Shown here piece by piece: positions 1 to 10,517 of a DNA stretch of 64,000 nucleotides (its first letter is position 1; every line of letters begins with the position of its first letter). Made by a program: the position numbers and the translations under genes. Source of the DNA: Verticillium longisporum (lineage: Eukaryota > Ascomycota > Sordariomycetes > Glomerellales > Plectosphaerellaceae). The stretch spans positions 186,001 to 250,000 of the forward strand of contig JAETXT010000009.1 of the NCBI GenBank assembly GCA_019188255.1. The letters run 5' to 3'. The notes beneath the pieces are model-generated. The model ran no database searches. It was not told the origin of the DNA and saw only the letters and a list, made by a program, of their open reading frames with translations.

Positions 1-87
1 CCGCGTGCCGGGCCCTGGCAGCACCGCGAGGCCCAAGCTCTGGGGGGCCTGTGGCCCGAACGGGTTGAAAATGTGACCGATGAGTAA
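1..87 (+). CDS. possible 3' end of an unidentified gene (cut by window edge)
   Basis: The first reading frame is open from the window edge to a TAA at 85-87 (28 codons, ending ...VENVTDE). It could be the C-terminus of a gene that begins outside the window, but 28 codons is too short to recognise a family, and an open stretch of this length can occur by chance in GC-rich DNA. Confidence 0.2.
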   Translation, partial: PRAGPWQHREAQALGGLWPERVENVTDE

Positions 88-3000
88 GAAGTGCTGCATG
101 TGCAGATATCGCGCATCAACTCGATGCGTCTGATATCCACCGAAACGAACGCTGACCGCATTTACGTTGACAGGGCCGCTGTCGACTCGACAGCCATTTC
201 AGGACGTAAGCTAAGTGGCGCAGGCCGCAACGAGAGGTCGTGCGTTTGGCCTTGGACGAGCATCGAGTGCGCACTGGCTAGGCTCGGGTTCGGCCTCGTG
301 CTATTCTCGCGATGTCCGCCTGGCGTGAGACATGACGCAAGGAGAAACTAGGCCAGTCTACTGGCGAGGGCGAATTGAAATGCGAAGGGGTCACAGATAG
401 TTTTGCTCCCAAGGTCCTTGGGTGACCGACAGGGAGAAGAAAACAAGGCGCACCTGTTGCTTTCTACGACGTTTCCAGAGTTTTCCAGCACTAACACTTG
501 CTTTTTCAACCGTCCAAGCAGCTGATCAGGAGGCGAATTGACATGCATCGTTGGCTCCAACAGAGGCAGAGGATTCTTCGCCGGTAAGCAATGCCCGCTT
601 CCGCGATTGGAGGCCAAGGCCGTGGAACTGAAAAGCGAGCTGGAAGAAGTCGTGTTGTCCAGCCCGCAGAAGGTCGGCTCGCCGCCACGCAGAAGTCTGG
701 CTCGGGGAACTGGAAGTGAAGTGAAGGCATGGCCCGCCCAATGTCGCATCGACGATTGTCGCAGGTCGTTCATGCCAATGTTCACAGGCACCGCACTGGG
801 CCGATATAGGGTTTGACGATGTGATCAACGAACTGTGGCCAACACGAAGAAGGCTCTGCGACGTGTCGAATCGTCGTGGTGAACTTTAGTATCGGAAGAA
901 CGCCAGGGTTATTCTGCGCGGACGGACGTTGGTTTCGGGCTCTGGCCAGCCAGAGGGAAGACCAGGCCCGCAAATTGGTGGAGAAGCAATAGGCCGTGCG
1001 CTGATAACTGCATCATGATCCCTGACAGAGTAGTGTATGCTCCTACAGTAGGTCTAGGCGACCTCAAAGTGTTTCTTGGAGCACGATAATGGTGGCCATT
1101 CCTTTTCCCTATACTCGCTGCGCGCCAGGTTTACACATCCCCCCCCCCTCCTAAAGACCCGAATGGGTTCGGAGCTCTGAGTCGTGGCAAGTAATCAATG
1201 GCTGCGGACAGGTTCTGGATCTAGCTGCAGTAGGCCAGCAATAGACGGAGGCGCTTCAGCTACTGTCTGAGACTGGTGTCGAGGCAGTCTCTCCAACTGA
1301 CGCATCGAGGGAGAAGGGATTGGGTGGCGGCACCAACCAGCGTCGCACAGTGCTCCTGGAGACTGGGAGAAAGCAGAACGATGTGATACAGACCATGTTG
1401 AGGCCCTCGTTTGCATTGTCTGCGCCGCCCGTCCAGCCCGCCCGTCCAGCCCGCCCGTCGTAGGGCGCCGCCAACCAGGCCAGGGCACGACTGACCAGGC
1501 CTACTAACAAGGCGAGAGCATTGTGGATGGCAGAATTGCGTGGAGGTCAGGGTTTTGCGTGATAATAGTGCTGACATGGCAGGGCCTCCCCTACCCGCCA
1601 GGTGATGGTGTATGACAGACATGTGGTTCTCTGTCTGTGCTCGCGGAGCAAAGGTGAAGATCAGCCAGGGAAAGGGAGCAATTCCACCACGCTCCTCAAC
1701 TCGATCGACGAGACAGCAATGGTAACTCAGGTATCCCGAACCAACCATCGAAGGAAGCCCCGGAGAGCGAGGGAGGGGATCGAGTGTCGAGTCTGCTCGA
1801 ACGCGGCAGGGTATCCGATGATCCCAGAGAACTGTATATCCTGCGAGGATCAGGAGTGGAGGGAAGGGTCTTGCGTGTGTTCGCTCGTCATGGCCCCCGG
1901 ATTCTGTAACTTGTCATATTTGCAGCAGCTCAAGGTCGAAAATGCTGGTTGTAAACGATAGAGGAAAAAGGAAGCAGACTGTGAAGTAGAGGGCCCAGTG
2001 GTGGAGCACGAGACGACGACGAGAACCTAATGAAATACAAAGTGGAGGGGGATCAGGTCCGTTCGCCTGCGCGCTCAGGGCACTGTAATCCCTGCCGGTT
2101 ACCTGCTTCAACCCCCTGAAAGCACCGGAGGTACAAGCCTGGACAAGGTACCCTACAGTGTGGATGTGACGACTTCAGTGGAGCCTCTCACTGGGGAAAC
2201 TTGAGCAGGAGCAAGGGCGATGGTGGGCCATACTCGTAGCCTTGAGGCAGGAGCCGGGTCGGTTCTGTTTTCTATCACCTGCAGGTGTAGCTGCACTGGC
2301 TCAGCACCGGCGTCCAGCCCAGCTCAACCAGGCCCGCTTGATGCTTCTGGCGCCCGTAAGCGAGCAAAGTAAGTACAGCCAGCGGCTAGACCGAGAAACA
2401 GAGGGACGCGGTCGAGTCTTTTCATCAGCTATTGTTGTCCTGTCATATCGACAGACCGAGACTTGTTGCGTTGCCAGAGCCGTGTAAGCCCTGGGGGGCT
2501 CGGGTCTCCAGTAGACACTGTGTGTGGGTGCCAGGATCAGGGCCCCCTCTTGCCATTTTGAGCTCCAGCACCCCATCTTGCTCGTCACTTCCTCGACAGA
2601 TCTGACGAAACTCTTAAGAGGCTCGAGGGTGGCAGTCGCGCCCATCGGAACGCGCCTTCCTTCTGTTGCACCTGCCCTGTTGTAGTGCTGCTGTTGGTAC
2701 ATGTATCGTCCTTTCTGCTGTTCCTGCTGTTTCAACTGTTCCTGCTGCTTCTGCCGTTTTTCAACGCCAGTCCCGTCACACCACCAACCCGCCCCTCCGC
2801 CTGCTACTGCCCGGCCCCGTGTCCGTCCCATCTCGACGCCCTGCACCGAAAGCTGTTGTGGCTCTGCCGCGTCGTCTCTACCACATCCAGGCTTTTGTTT
2901 GTTTCGACACTCGGATCTGGCTAGCCGTCACAGCTGCCATTAATCTCCTTGCGACCGCGCTCGGAATTTTGTAACCGAATACGCAACACTTCACGTCTCT

Positions 3001-3681
3001 CGCAAAGCCAGGCGACGACGCCTGCACCACGCTGCTTGGCTTACAACACCAACATCACAACAGCAGCCACAGACCTCCACAAAGTCGAATCCTTCACGTT
3101 CGACTCGCACCACACCGAGGCCAGAGCCGTCGACTTGTGTAATTGTCTCGACGCCTCTCGCCCCTTCATCGGGTCGCTGTGTCGCATAGTTCCTGATTCG
3201 CCCCTCACGCGTGTCTGGCATACAGCATCTCTCGAGACAATCGTCCTCACTTGTCTCATTGCACCCTCTCTCCTTACCTCCCTCCACCAGACTCCCGGCC
3301 GCCCAGCGAATTCACCCTTGTGAAGTTCCCGTGGCCGCAGTACAACCGAACTATTCCTCGTACATCATCTCGATCGCCTCAGCAAACTGGTACGCCCCTT
3401 GGACACCCACGAGCCCCCCTTGGAGACCACGCACCACTTCCCTGCGACGTACGAACAAATACTGGCACTCAACAACCCGAGGAGAGCCTCTCTGCGGAAT
3501 CAGTCTTGCCACCGCCTCTCTTGATCCGTCTCACACCCAAGACGCCGAAAACCATCAAACCACTTTTGAATTGCCAGTGCCCTTCGCTGGTGAACCTCAA
3601 TCGAGCTGCAACTGGTCGATACCGCCTGCTTTGAAACGTCGACGACTTTTGTACGAGGAAATTCTTGAGACGTTGCCGATC
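88..3681. other. no recognisable gene; long intergenic and 5' leader region
   Basis: About 3.6 kb in which I recognise no protein. Overlapping short frames on both strands near 350-980 and 1190-1750 have no family motif. There is a C-homopolymer near 1140, a short tandem repeat of a GCCCGCCCGTCCA-like unit at about 1428-1462, and a CT-rich stretch with TTCCTGCTGTTTC-like repeats at about 2685-2770. The part after about 2950 is CT-rich and probably holds the promoter and 5' leader of the gene starting at 3682. Confidence 0.5.
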
Positions 3682-5385
3682 ATGCCAAACGGCCTCGACC
3701 GCCTGGAGAGGCTATTCTCTAAACGCAAGCACTCTTCCACAGGAACAAACCTTTCGACGGACCGCACCGAGCCTGTCATCGACGTCCAGCCGACGCAGCT
3801 TGACAACGTCAGCTTCCCTCAGCCGTCGTTTCTGCGACCCAAGGGAAAAGGTGAGCGCATGGTTGCTCGAGATGAGTCGACGCCAGCCGAACGTCACGAC
3901 AGCCGCGCCAGTAGCTTGCCTGAAGCCCGCTCCGAGCGCATGTCTATGCACTCCTCCACTTTCAGTACCGCCAGCACAGGAGACATGAACAACGCTCCTG
4001 CTCACAACATGTCCCTGATACTCCGCAGAAAGAATCTGCATGCCTCTCAACTCAAAGAGTTCAAATTTCCTCTCCCACCCATGCATACCACAACCATCTC
4101 AGCAGACCTGCCTACTTCGCCTTCCTGCTCACCCACCACTGCAACCCCCATGGGACAGCGTCACCTCGAGCATCGCCACAGCTCTGTCATCTTGCCCTCG
4201 CGGGCTGATACGCCGCCCGCGTCTGACCATGAGGATGACTTGAAGTTTCACCACCGGCAGCAAGCTCAGAGCGGTTCCACGCCCAGCCTTCGGCCGCTTG
4301 ATCCTCCAACACCAGCAGCATCGCCAGAGATTAAAGCGTTGTCAGACCCCCTCGACCAAGAGCCTGATGTAGGTGTGGCTGACAAGAGAAGCATGTTTGC
4401 CCCACTCCGTCGCCGCAAAGAAAGAAAAGCTGCAGAATTGCGAAGGGCACAGTCACACGTCGTCTTGGCGTCTACTCAAACCATCAATCAGCCAAAGAGT
4501 GTACTCAAGGGCGGAGACGTCAAGGATTTCTTCGACCTGAGCGACGATGATATCGCCGAAGAGGATCTGAGCGCCGACGAGCCTACGACCCCTGAGATGG
4601 CACCGTATTTGCGCAGGCCGTCGACAAAAACAATAGCATCCGTTCGTGCTACGACACCCATGTCGAAGCGATCCTCAACAGCCAGTGTCATGAACCCTCT
4701 TGCAGACGCCGCCGCTCATGGTGCTGTGCAGATCGCGAAGATTGCAGCCAAGCACAAGTTTGACCTCGTGTACATTGTCAATCTCTGGCCTGAGAAGGTC
4801 CATTATACATCTGCAGCTGCATCGATGCCCACCTCGGGCTGCGAGTCAGCTTCCTCTTCCAGACCCAACAGCGCCAGGAGCTCGTTGCTTGGCTCCATGG
4901 AAGGTACCGTTGTGGAAACTGCAGCTGGAATGACGGGCCGACTACTTGCGGCCTATGGACTATCCAAAGTGGCCAGCCCCTTTCGCATTTCCGCTGCAGT
5001 CCATGCTAAGATTCTGCGTCACGAAAGTTGGATCGAATACCGCAGCGCCGATGCAAAAGAAGGCGAATTCTCGCGCGGGTACGGCCATGCATTCCATGCA
5101 GGCTTTTCGCGAAAAATGTCCACAACTACTTGCGTCTCGATGGAATCACGGTCAGAGGTCGATCGTGGCATTGTTTTCGCCGCCTATAGGCAACCTGGTC
5201 CTGACGGCAAGACACGCGGCTGCACACCCGAGGAGCTCGAGGCCCTACATGCAGATGCTGAGTATCTGATTGATATGCTCATTGCCATTCACAAGGCAAA
5301 AAGGCTTCGAAATCCAGTTGCGTTGAGCGCTCAAGCGAACGACGTGGGACCGATGCCATCACAGCGAGGAGATGTGTTCCTCTGA
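3682..5385 (+). CDS. conserved fungal protein of unknown function, disordered N-terminal half
   Basis: A single uninterrupted frame of 567 codons. The ATG at 3682 (MPNGLDRLERLFSKRK) is chosen because the frame upstream, although open back to 3211, reads like translated CT-rich leader. The first ~330 residues are Ser/Thr/Pro-rich and probably disordered, with a basic patch (APLRRRKERKAAELRRAQ) and an acidic patch (FDLSDDDIAEEDLSADE). The last ~200 residues look globular. They include an AVQIAKIAAKHKFDLVYIV segment, GMTGRLLAAYGL, PFRISAAVHAKILR and a C-terminal acidic/helical stretch. I believe this C-terminal region is conserved in Pezizomycotina, but I cannot name a domain; a GAF-like fold is only a guess. 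No signal peptide or membrane segment is evident. The next gene, on the same strand, is 786 bases downstream. Confidence 0.75.
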   Translation: MPNGLDRLERLFSKRKHSSTGTNLSTDRTEPVIDVQPTQLDNVSFPQPSFLRPKGKGERMVARDESTPAERHDSRASSLPEARSERMSMHSSTFSTASTGDMNNAPAHNMSLILRRKNLHASQLKEFKFPLPPMHTTTISADLPTSPSCSPTTATPMGQRHLEHRHSSVILPSRADTPPASDHEDDLKFHHRQQAQSGSTPSLRPLDPPTPAASPEIKALSDPLDQEPDVGVADKRSMFAPLRRRKERKAAELRRAQSHVVLASTQTINQPKSVLKGGDVKDFFDLSDDDIAEEDLSADEPTTPEMAPYLRRPSTKTIASVRATTPMSKRSSTASVMNPLADAAAHGAVQIAKIAAKHKFDLVYIVNLWPEKVHYTSAAASMPTSGCESASSSRPNSARSSLLGSMEGTVVETAAGMTGRLLAAYGLSKVASPFRISAAVHAKILRHESWIEYRSADAKEGEFSRGYGHAFHAGFSRKMSTTTCVSMESRSEVDRGIVFAAYRQPGPDGKTRGCTPEELEALHADAEYLIDMLIAIHKAKRLRNPVALSAQANDVGPMPSQRGDVFL

Positions 5386-6171
5386 GTGAGGGAATTACCT
5401 CAATTTGAGATGACCCGGAGTACGGAGCGCTTGCTACTGTCAGGAGCTCCAGAATATGAGAACAAAGAGAAGAACACGGACTGATTGGACGCGAAACGTG
5501 AGGCGGTCACAGCGAGCCTGCTTTTCTACTAGCCACTGCAACGCGACATGATACCTTTTGGGCGACGATGACTGAATTGGAAGCCGGAGTAATGGGACTC
5601 GAGGCATGCGCACAATGTGTGGATTGTTTTCCTTTGAGAGCGATATGACCTTGGGAGTGTGTGGAAGCGTGTACGAGTTTCAGCTCGAGAGAACGAGAGA
5701 GTGAGAAGGATAGGAAGCCTGGTGCTGGACAGCATGTTGTGTTTTTGGGCGGGCCATGTCAGTGATTCCAAGATACCTCAGTAGGCATTTGAATTCTTTA
5801 TCTTCCTGAAGGTGTGATGGAGAGCTTGCAGGTCGCGACTTGACTATGGACGAAACACCATCAATCAATCACCTTAGACAAGTTCCACTTATCGCAGCTT
5901 ATCTTACGCCCCACGTGCCATCTTTGTGTGGCGTTTCTTGAGTTCCGCCACAATGACGTTGGTGTAGGTAGTTTCTTGGCGGGGGAATGATCTTCGCTAC
6001 TTAGACACCTGGGTATGTTCCTGCCTACCTTACCCCTCGAGACTCGCCCTCCAGTCTTTCTACGCCTTAGAGTCTTTCCACGCCTTACATCCTATACTTC
6101 ACCACTCCACGATAGTCTTTTGCAACCTGAAAGTTCGAATCCCTACTCGAGACACAAGGACAAAGAGCACG
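5386..6171. other. intergenic region
   Basis: Between the conserved fungal gene and the J-domain gene. I see only a weakly CT-rich stretch at about 6015-6120, which probably belongs to the promoter or leader of the downstream gene, and no convincing coding frame. Confidence 0.5.
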
Positions 6172-7193
6172 ATGGCCTCTTCTGGGCCCCCTCCCAACTA
6201 CTGTATGCGACGACGAGGACCCCGCCATGGCGAGAGCCGGATGTGTGCTGACGTGCCCCAGATGCCATCCTGGAGATTCAGGAGTCGGCAACGACACAAC
6301 AGATCCGTGACGCCTACAAGAAGTGAGCGACATGCATCATTCCATCCTCGCAAATCGGCCTTTGCGCTAATCACCCTGATCACAGAGCCGCTTTGAAGAC
6401 ACATCCCGACCGCGTCCCCTCCGACTCGCCCGAACGAGCATCCCGCACGCGCAAGTTCCAGATCGTCAACGACGCCTACTACACGCTTTCCGACCCTTCG
6501 CGACGCCGCGAATACGACGCCCAGCGAAAGACCTTTGGCGCCTCGTCCGGGCGCAAGGCTCCCGCCGCGGGCGCCGACCCGTTCGATTCGGACGAATTTG
6601 ACGACGAGGTCCCGCCCCAGGCCGGCGGCGCCAACGCGCAAAACGCTTACTCGTGGGCGTGGAACTACTTCACCGGCAAGAATGGCGCGGCCGGCAGCAG
6701 CGAGGAGCGGCAGAAGACCGAGGAGGCGCAGTTCGGCGACGTCTTTGAGGAGATGCTGCGCGAGGAGGGCATGGCCGAGGGCGACGGTACGAACCGCCCG
6801 ACCGGCACCTTCTGGAGCATGGTCGGCGGCGCGAGCGGCGGTGCGCTAGGCTTCATCGTCGCCAACGTGCCGGGTCTGCTGGCCGGGGCTGTGGCCGGGA
6901 ACAGGTTGGGCGCCATCCGCGACACCAAGGGGAAGAGTGTCTATGCTGTTTTCCAGGTCAGTGCGAGCGTGGATGTGTCGATTGGGTGAAACGAAGTTAT
7001 CGGGCCGTACAAGAACTTGTCAGCCTCTCTCTTTCTCTAGCCGAATGCGGTGTTTGGGCGAGGGTCTCTTCGCTGGGCTTTTTTTGCTGACTCTTTTTTT
7101 CTCTTCCACGTATAGGACTTGCCGCAGGCAGATCGCGCAAGACTGCTCACGCAGCTGGCGGCCAAGGTGTTCAGCCATACTGTTGGCGTTTGA
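6172..7193 (+). CDS. J-domain (DnaJ/Hsp40) protein with C-terminal glycine-rich hydrophobic segment
   Basis: I rebuild four exons, 6172-6202, 6262-6322, 6386-6956 and 7116-7193, giving 246 residues. The small first exons are required to complete the J domain at the N-terminus: PPPNYYAILEI, then QQIRDAYKKAALK, then the HPD catalytic tripeptide at 6402-6410, and finally FQIVNDAYYTLSDPSRRREYD. All three introns have GT-AG ends, and the phases join correctly. J domains stimulate Hsp70 ATPase through the HPD loop. After the J domain come a Gly/Ala-rich acidic linker and a hydrophobic Gly-zipper-like stretch (GGASGGALGFIVANVPGLLAG), which could sit in a membrane. The C-terminus is helical (DLPQADRARLLTQLAAKVF). 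No zinc-finger or CTD substrate-binding domain is present, so it is a class C-type J protein. Its specific client is unknown. Confidence 0.85.
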
Positions 7194-7629
7194 TTAAGGA
7201 TTTGGAGCGAGAACACGAGATACCTGGGATGGAGTTTTGGACAGATTCTTACAGCAGCAATCATATCATTTTTCGATCAAAGACGCTGTTTTCGAGGCCA
7301 ATGTTGAGCTGGATACGTGACGTTCTCATGACGGGATCGTCACGCCGGTTGCTACCGCCGTGTCTCGCTCGAGGGTTTTGTTTCGAAAGGAAAACACGTC
7401 TTCCATGTCTTCAGAGACAATCCACCAAAGGAGCCAGCCACTTGGCACAAAGCCCGAAGCATATCAGCCCTGGTCAACGCGTGAGGGCTCGAGTCAGGCG
7501 CACAACAGGCAGTATTGATTGTATGCTGGCTCCCCTGCACACGCCATGCAGCCAAAAGCCCTGAGCTGAGCCGTTCCGATGGCCTTAGATAGGTATATAG
7601 ACCCAAACCTTTCTCATTTGCTAATCCAT
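7194..7629. other. intergenic region between convergent genes
   Basis: 3' flank of the J-domain gene and of the GMC oxidoreductase gene, which converge here. I see no further gene. Confidence 0.5.
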
Positions 7630-9606
7630 CTATGCATTGACTTCAGATGCACCCCATAGCCCGAGCTCCGCAATGATGAGACTTGCTGCCTTCTCTCCAG
7701 TCACGAAAGCCGTGTTAGCCAAGTTCGCCGCCAGATTCTCAGGAGCAATGCTCAGGTCGGCAATCTTCAACCTCTGAACGCCATACACGTTGAGCGCTGC
7801 GTCTACGACGCCACCTTTCTCACGCGCCGACATCTTACAAGTACCCATTTGGTGCCAGCACCCTCCAATATTCTCGCGGATGTGCTTCACGAGGACGGCA
7901 TCATCCTCTGCCGAGTAGACTATGTTCTCTACATCCTTCAGTGGCTCGTTGATCTGCGCACACACAGCTGCCGACCCGGCGGGGAAAGGAGGGTGCGCAC
8001 TCTGAATCTCGCCCCTATACAACTTCGTGCGTCTCATCAGCTCACGCTGCTTTTTGTACGCCCACATTGACTTCTTCAGATCAATGTCGTGATCATCTGT
8101 TAGAAATCCAGGGCGGAAGTCAACAGCATCGTCGAGGCTGCGGCTGGTAATGTGCACCTGACCTCGTGAATAGGGGTACGTGGGCCATGTCGAGACACCA
8201 AAGTATTGACCAACAGGTAGCCCTTCAGGCACACCGGGGTAACTGCTGTGTGTTAAGAAGATGACATGCCATAGCTGCAGCGTCTGCAGACTCACCTGTT
8301 GATTGGGATGAACACGGCGATCGGCTTCTCCCTGTTGGGCTTGAAGTCTCTATCCCACGCCTCCTGGAATTCGGCACCCAGGCTTGCGACTTCTTGGTCC
8401 GTCGGACGGACCTTGCAGACTGAATCGGCGAGATGCCATCCGAGGATTGGAGCCTTTGCTTGAATGGCCTCAGCAACATCGATTCGGCCCCCGAATAGAG
8501 CGTCGCCAGTCTCTTCCGGCGTCAAGCCGGTGTAGTAAGCGTAGATGGACAGCTGATGGTCTTGGTAGTTTGTGCCCACGCCAGGGAGGTTAGCGACAAC
8601 ATCAACTCCGACCTTGCGGAGGATTTCCGGATCACCGAGCCCGGATCTTTCGAGAAGCAAGGGCGTCGCCATGGCACCAGAAGCAGCGATCACCAGCTTC
8701 CGTGCCTTGATGGTCTGCACACTGCCGTCAGGTTGGAAGAGTGGGTTCGGACGAATCTCGACCCCAGATGCCGTCGTGCCTTCGAACAGGATCCGCGAGA
8801 CCTGATGCTCTACAAGTACGTGCAGGTTAGGGTGCTTCCCATCGTCGAGCCGGGGATACAAGTAGTTATGCGCTGCGTCCTGACGTTTGCCGTCCTTTCC
8901 AATGTATGCCAAATTGCGCTGGACACCGTTGCAGGAGTCAAAGTCCTGCAAATCCTTGACTTCAGGGTACCCAACCTGGTTCGCTGCCTGGATGAAGTCA
9001 TTTTGCGTCTTGGTGACAGTGAATGCTGGGCTGGTGACTTCAAGAGGCCCGTCATACCCATGGGTGTCTGAGGAGCCCTGGCCGTGATATGACTCAATCT
9101 GCCCTTTGTTAGCCATGGTGGTCCCAAAAGCGGAAGGACACTTATAATCTCGCCTTTTTCATGAATGGCAGCAGCTCATCCGTGGACCAACCGGGCACCT
9201 TCCAGGAGTCGTAATCGAACCTTTGCGGCCTCTGGTAGGTCGACATGTTGATTGCCGATCCGCCACCGAGGAGACCGGCAGTTGCTGTGTTGATGATTCT
9301 GTCAGCGGTCCGTGGTTCCTTGATTGACGGATAGTTCAGCATCGTCTTGCCGCCTGGGGCCATGTGGCCAAAGGAAAATATCGGGTGGACGACCGTGGGG
9401 TCATCGCGGTTATCCTGGCCACACTCGATAACGAGAATGGACAGACTTGGGTCTGCATCACTGAGCCTTGAGGCGACGACGCAGCCGGCGGTACCACCTA
9501 GTTCGTTAGCGAGCGTCATCCTGAACATGAGACAATGCGTACCTCCGGCAATGATGATGTCCACCTCCGTCAAGCCATCTGGCACTTGTTTAACCACTCC
9601 TCCCAT
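7630..9606 (-). CDS. GMC family FAD-dependent oxidoreductase (choline dehydrogenase / aryl-alcohol oxidase type)
   Basis: Exons on the minus strand are 9606-9543, 9497-9154, 9098-8296 and 8245-7630, giving 608 residues, the usual size for the family. The N-terminal FAD-binding Rossmann motif (IIIAGGGTAG) is only formed once the first 45-base intron is removed. It is followed by LGGGSAINMSTYQRP and the second GMC signature region (SGAMATPLLLERSGLGDPEIL). The C-terminal catalytic region has the conserved His (CWHQMGTCKM) and Asn (NLAANLANTAFVTGEKAA). No signal peptide is seen, so it is probably intracellular. The second intron (9099-9153) appears to use a GC donor, because a stop codon precedes the nearest GT. 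The other two introns are GT-AG. GMC enzymes oxidise alcohols or sugars with FAD; the substrate cannot be inferred here. The start at MGGVVKQ is chosen because it sits just ahead of the Rossmann motif. Confidence 0.88.
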
Positions 9607-10205
9607 CTTCAAAAGAAATACAGATCTCGTGGTTAGATAGCGAAGCTGTTGATTGAGTGCCTGAGACTTTGTTGTATAGACCGTATCAAATCCGGCAGAA
9701 AGCGCAAATGATAGAGAAGCCACCGAGAAAACGTCAGTGACTTGTATCTTTTATATCTCTAAGTATATGATCCGGAGTATCCCAGACCACTAGAAAGCTA
9801 AGATCGCGGGGAACCTTCATTCTTGGATGCAGCAAGCTCTGCCAAGCGTTTTGCAGTGTCGTACTGTGGTAAGCTGACTGCATAGTCCTCACATATGCGC
9901 GTATTACGCACCGATCCTGTGCGGAGCCCCGGCACAGTTTACTCTTCCACGGAGTCAGCACGTCTCTGGATTGCCTGCATTCAGATCAAGAACCCATGTC
10001 TCACCACTTGGTCGGGAATATAAGCTCCCGCACAAAGGATCGGCAGAGCAGTGATGATCATGTTGGTATCGAAACTCTATTAATATTTCATCTATGTTCA
10101 TCGCTGCAACATTTCTTTCTACAGTCTATATTCGGGCTTTGAAATAATCGCAAATCTCGTTGGTGGTTCTGGTTCCGAGAGTCCCCTTCGAGGGGCCTCT
10201 AGCTA
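9607..10205. other. intergenic region; contains former 3' flank of the 2EXR gene
   Basis: Upstream region of the GMC gene. Its right-hand end, next to the hAT element, is the original downstream flank of the 2EXR gene, because reading across the target duplication on the minus strand restores an in-frame TAG. No other gene is seen. Confidence 0.5.
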
Positions 10206-10213
10206 CTTGACGT
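10206..10213. repeat. 8-bp target site duplication (left copy), CTTGACGT
   Basis: CTTGACGT lies directly outside the left inverted repeat and is repeated exactly at 13276-13283 outside the right one. An 8-bp duplication is the hallmark of hAT transposition. Confidence 0.9.
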
Positions 10214-10235
10214 CAGCGCTGCCGTCAATTCAATT
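10214..10235 (+). repeat. left terminal inverted repeat of hAT copy 1
   Basis: 22 bases identical to the reverse complement of 13254-13275. The match resumes after a 5-base indel (AATTCAAATA), extending the similarity to ~32 bases. CpA and TpG are retained here, unlike the element interior. Confidence 0.92.
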
Positions 10236-10385
10236 CTATTAATTCAAATAGTTAAATAACTAATTAAATTACTCTAATTTTACGATTTAAATAGTTAAAT
10301 AACCCTATATAGATTAATTAACTATTTAAATACTATTAAGTTATATAAATCTCAGGATTTCTATATTCTAGTATATTATATAACT

Positions 10386-10433
10386 AAAAAGAGGAGTTAT
10401 ACGCTAACTTAAAGCTAACTTAAGCTTTAAGTT
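10386..10433 (-). terminator. hairpin plus T5 run downstream of the tRNA-like sequence (possible Pol III terminator)
   Basis: On the minus strand, after the tRNA-like sequence, there is a 10-bp perfect stem (arms 10424-10433 and 10406-10415, AACTTAAAGC with an 8-base loop) followed by five T (plus-strand AAAAA at 10386-10390). The layout matches copy 2. In such AT-rich DNA a 10-bp stem alone is weak evidence. Confidence 0.4.
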
Positions 10434-10445
10434 TATATATAATAG

Positions 10446-10517
10446 TAATTAAGGTAGGATTCGAACCTATACCTTCTACTATAAATACTAGATATTATAC
10501 TACTAGACTATATAATC
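10446..10517 (-). other. tRNA-like sequence inside hAT copy 1
   Basis: These 72 bases on the minus strand contain a consensus B box (GGTTCGAATCC) and an A-box-like TAGTCTAGTAGTATAA at the expected spacing. The T arm pairs at four of five positions, the acceptor ends pair at five of seven, and the anticodon stem is weak. The A-C mismatches are what RIP would produce from G-C pairs. It points outward, toward the left end of the element, divergent from the transposase. It is probably not a functional tRNA. Confidence 0.55.
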
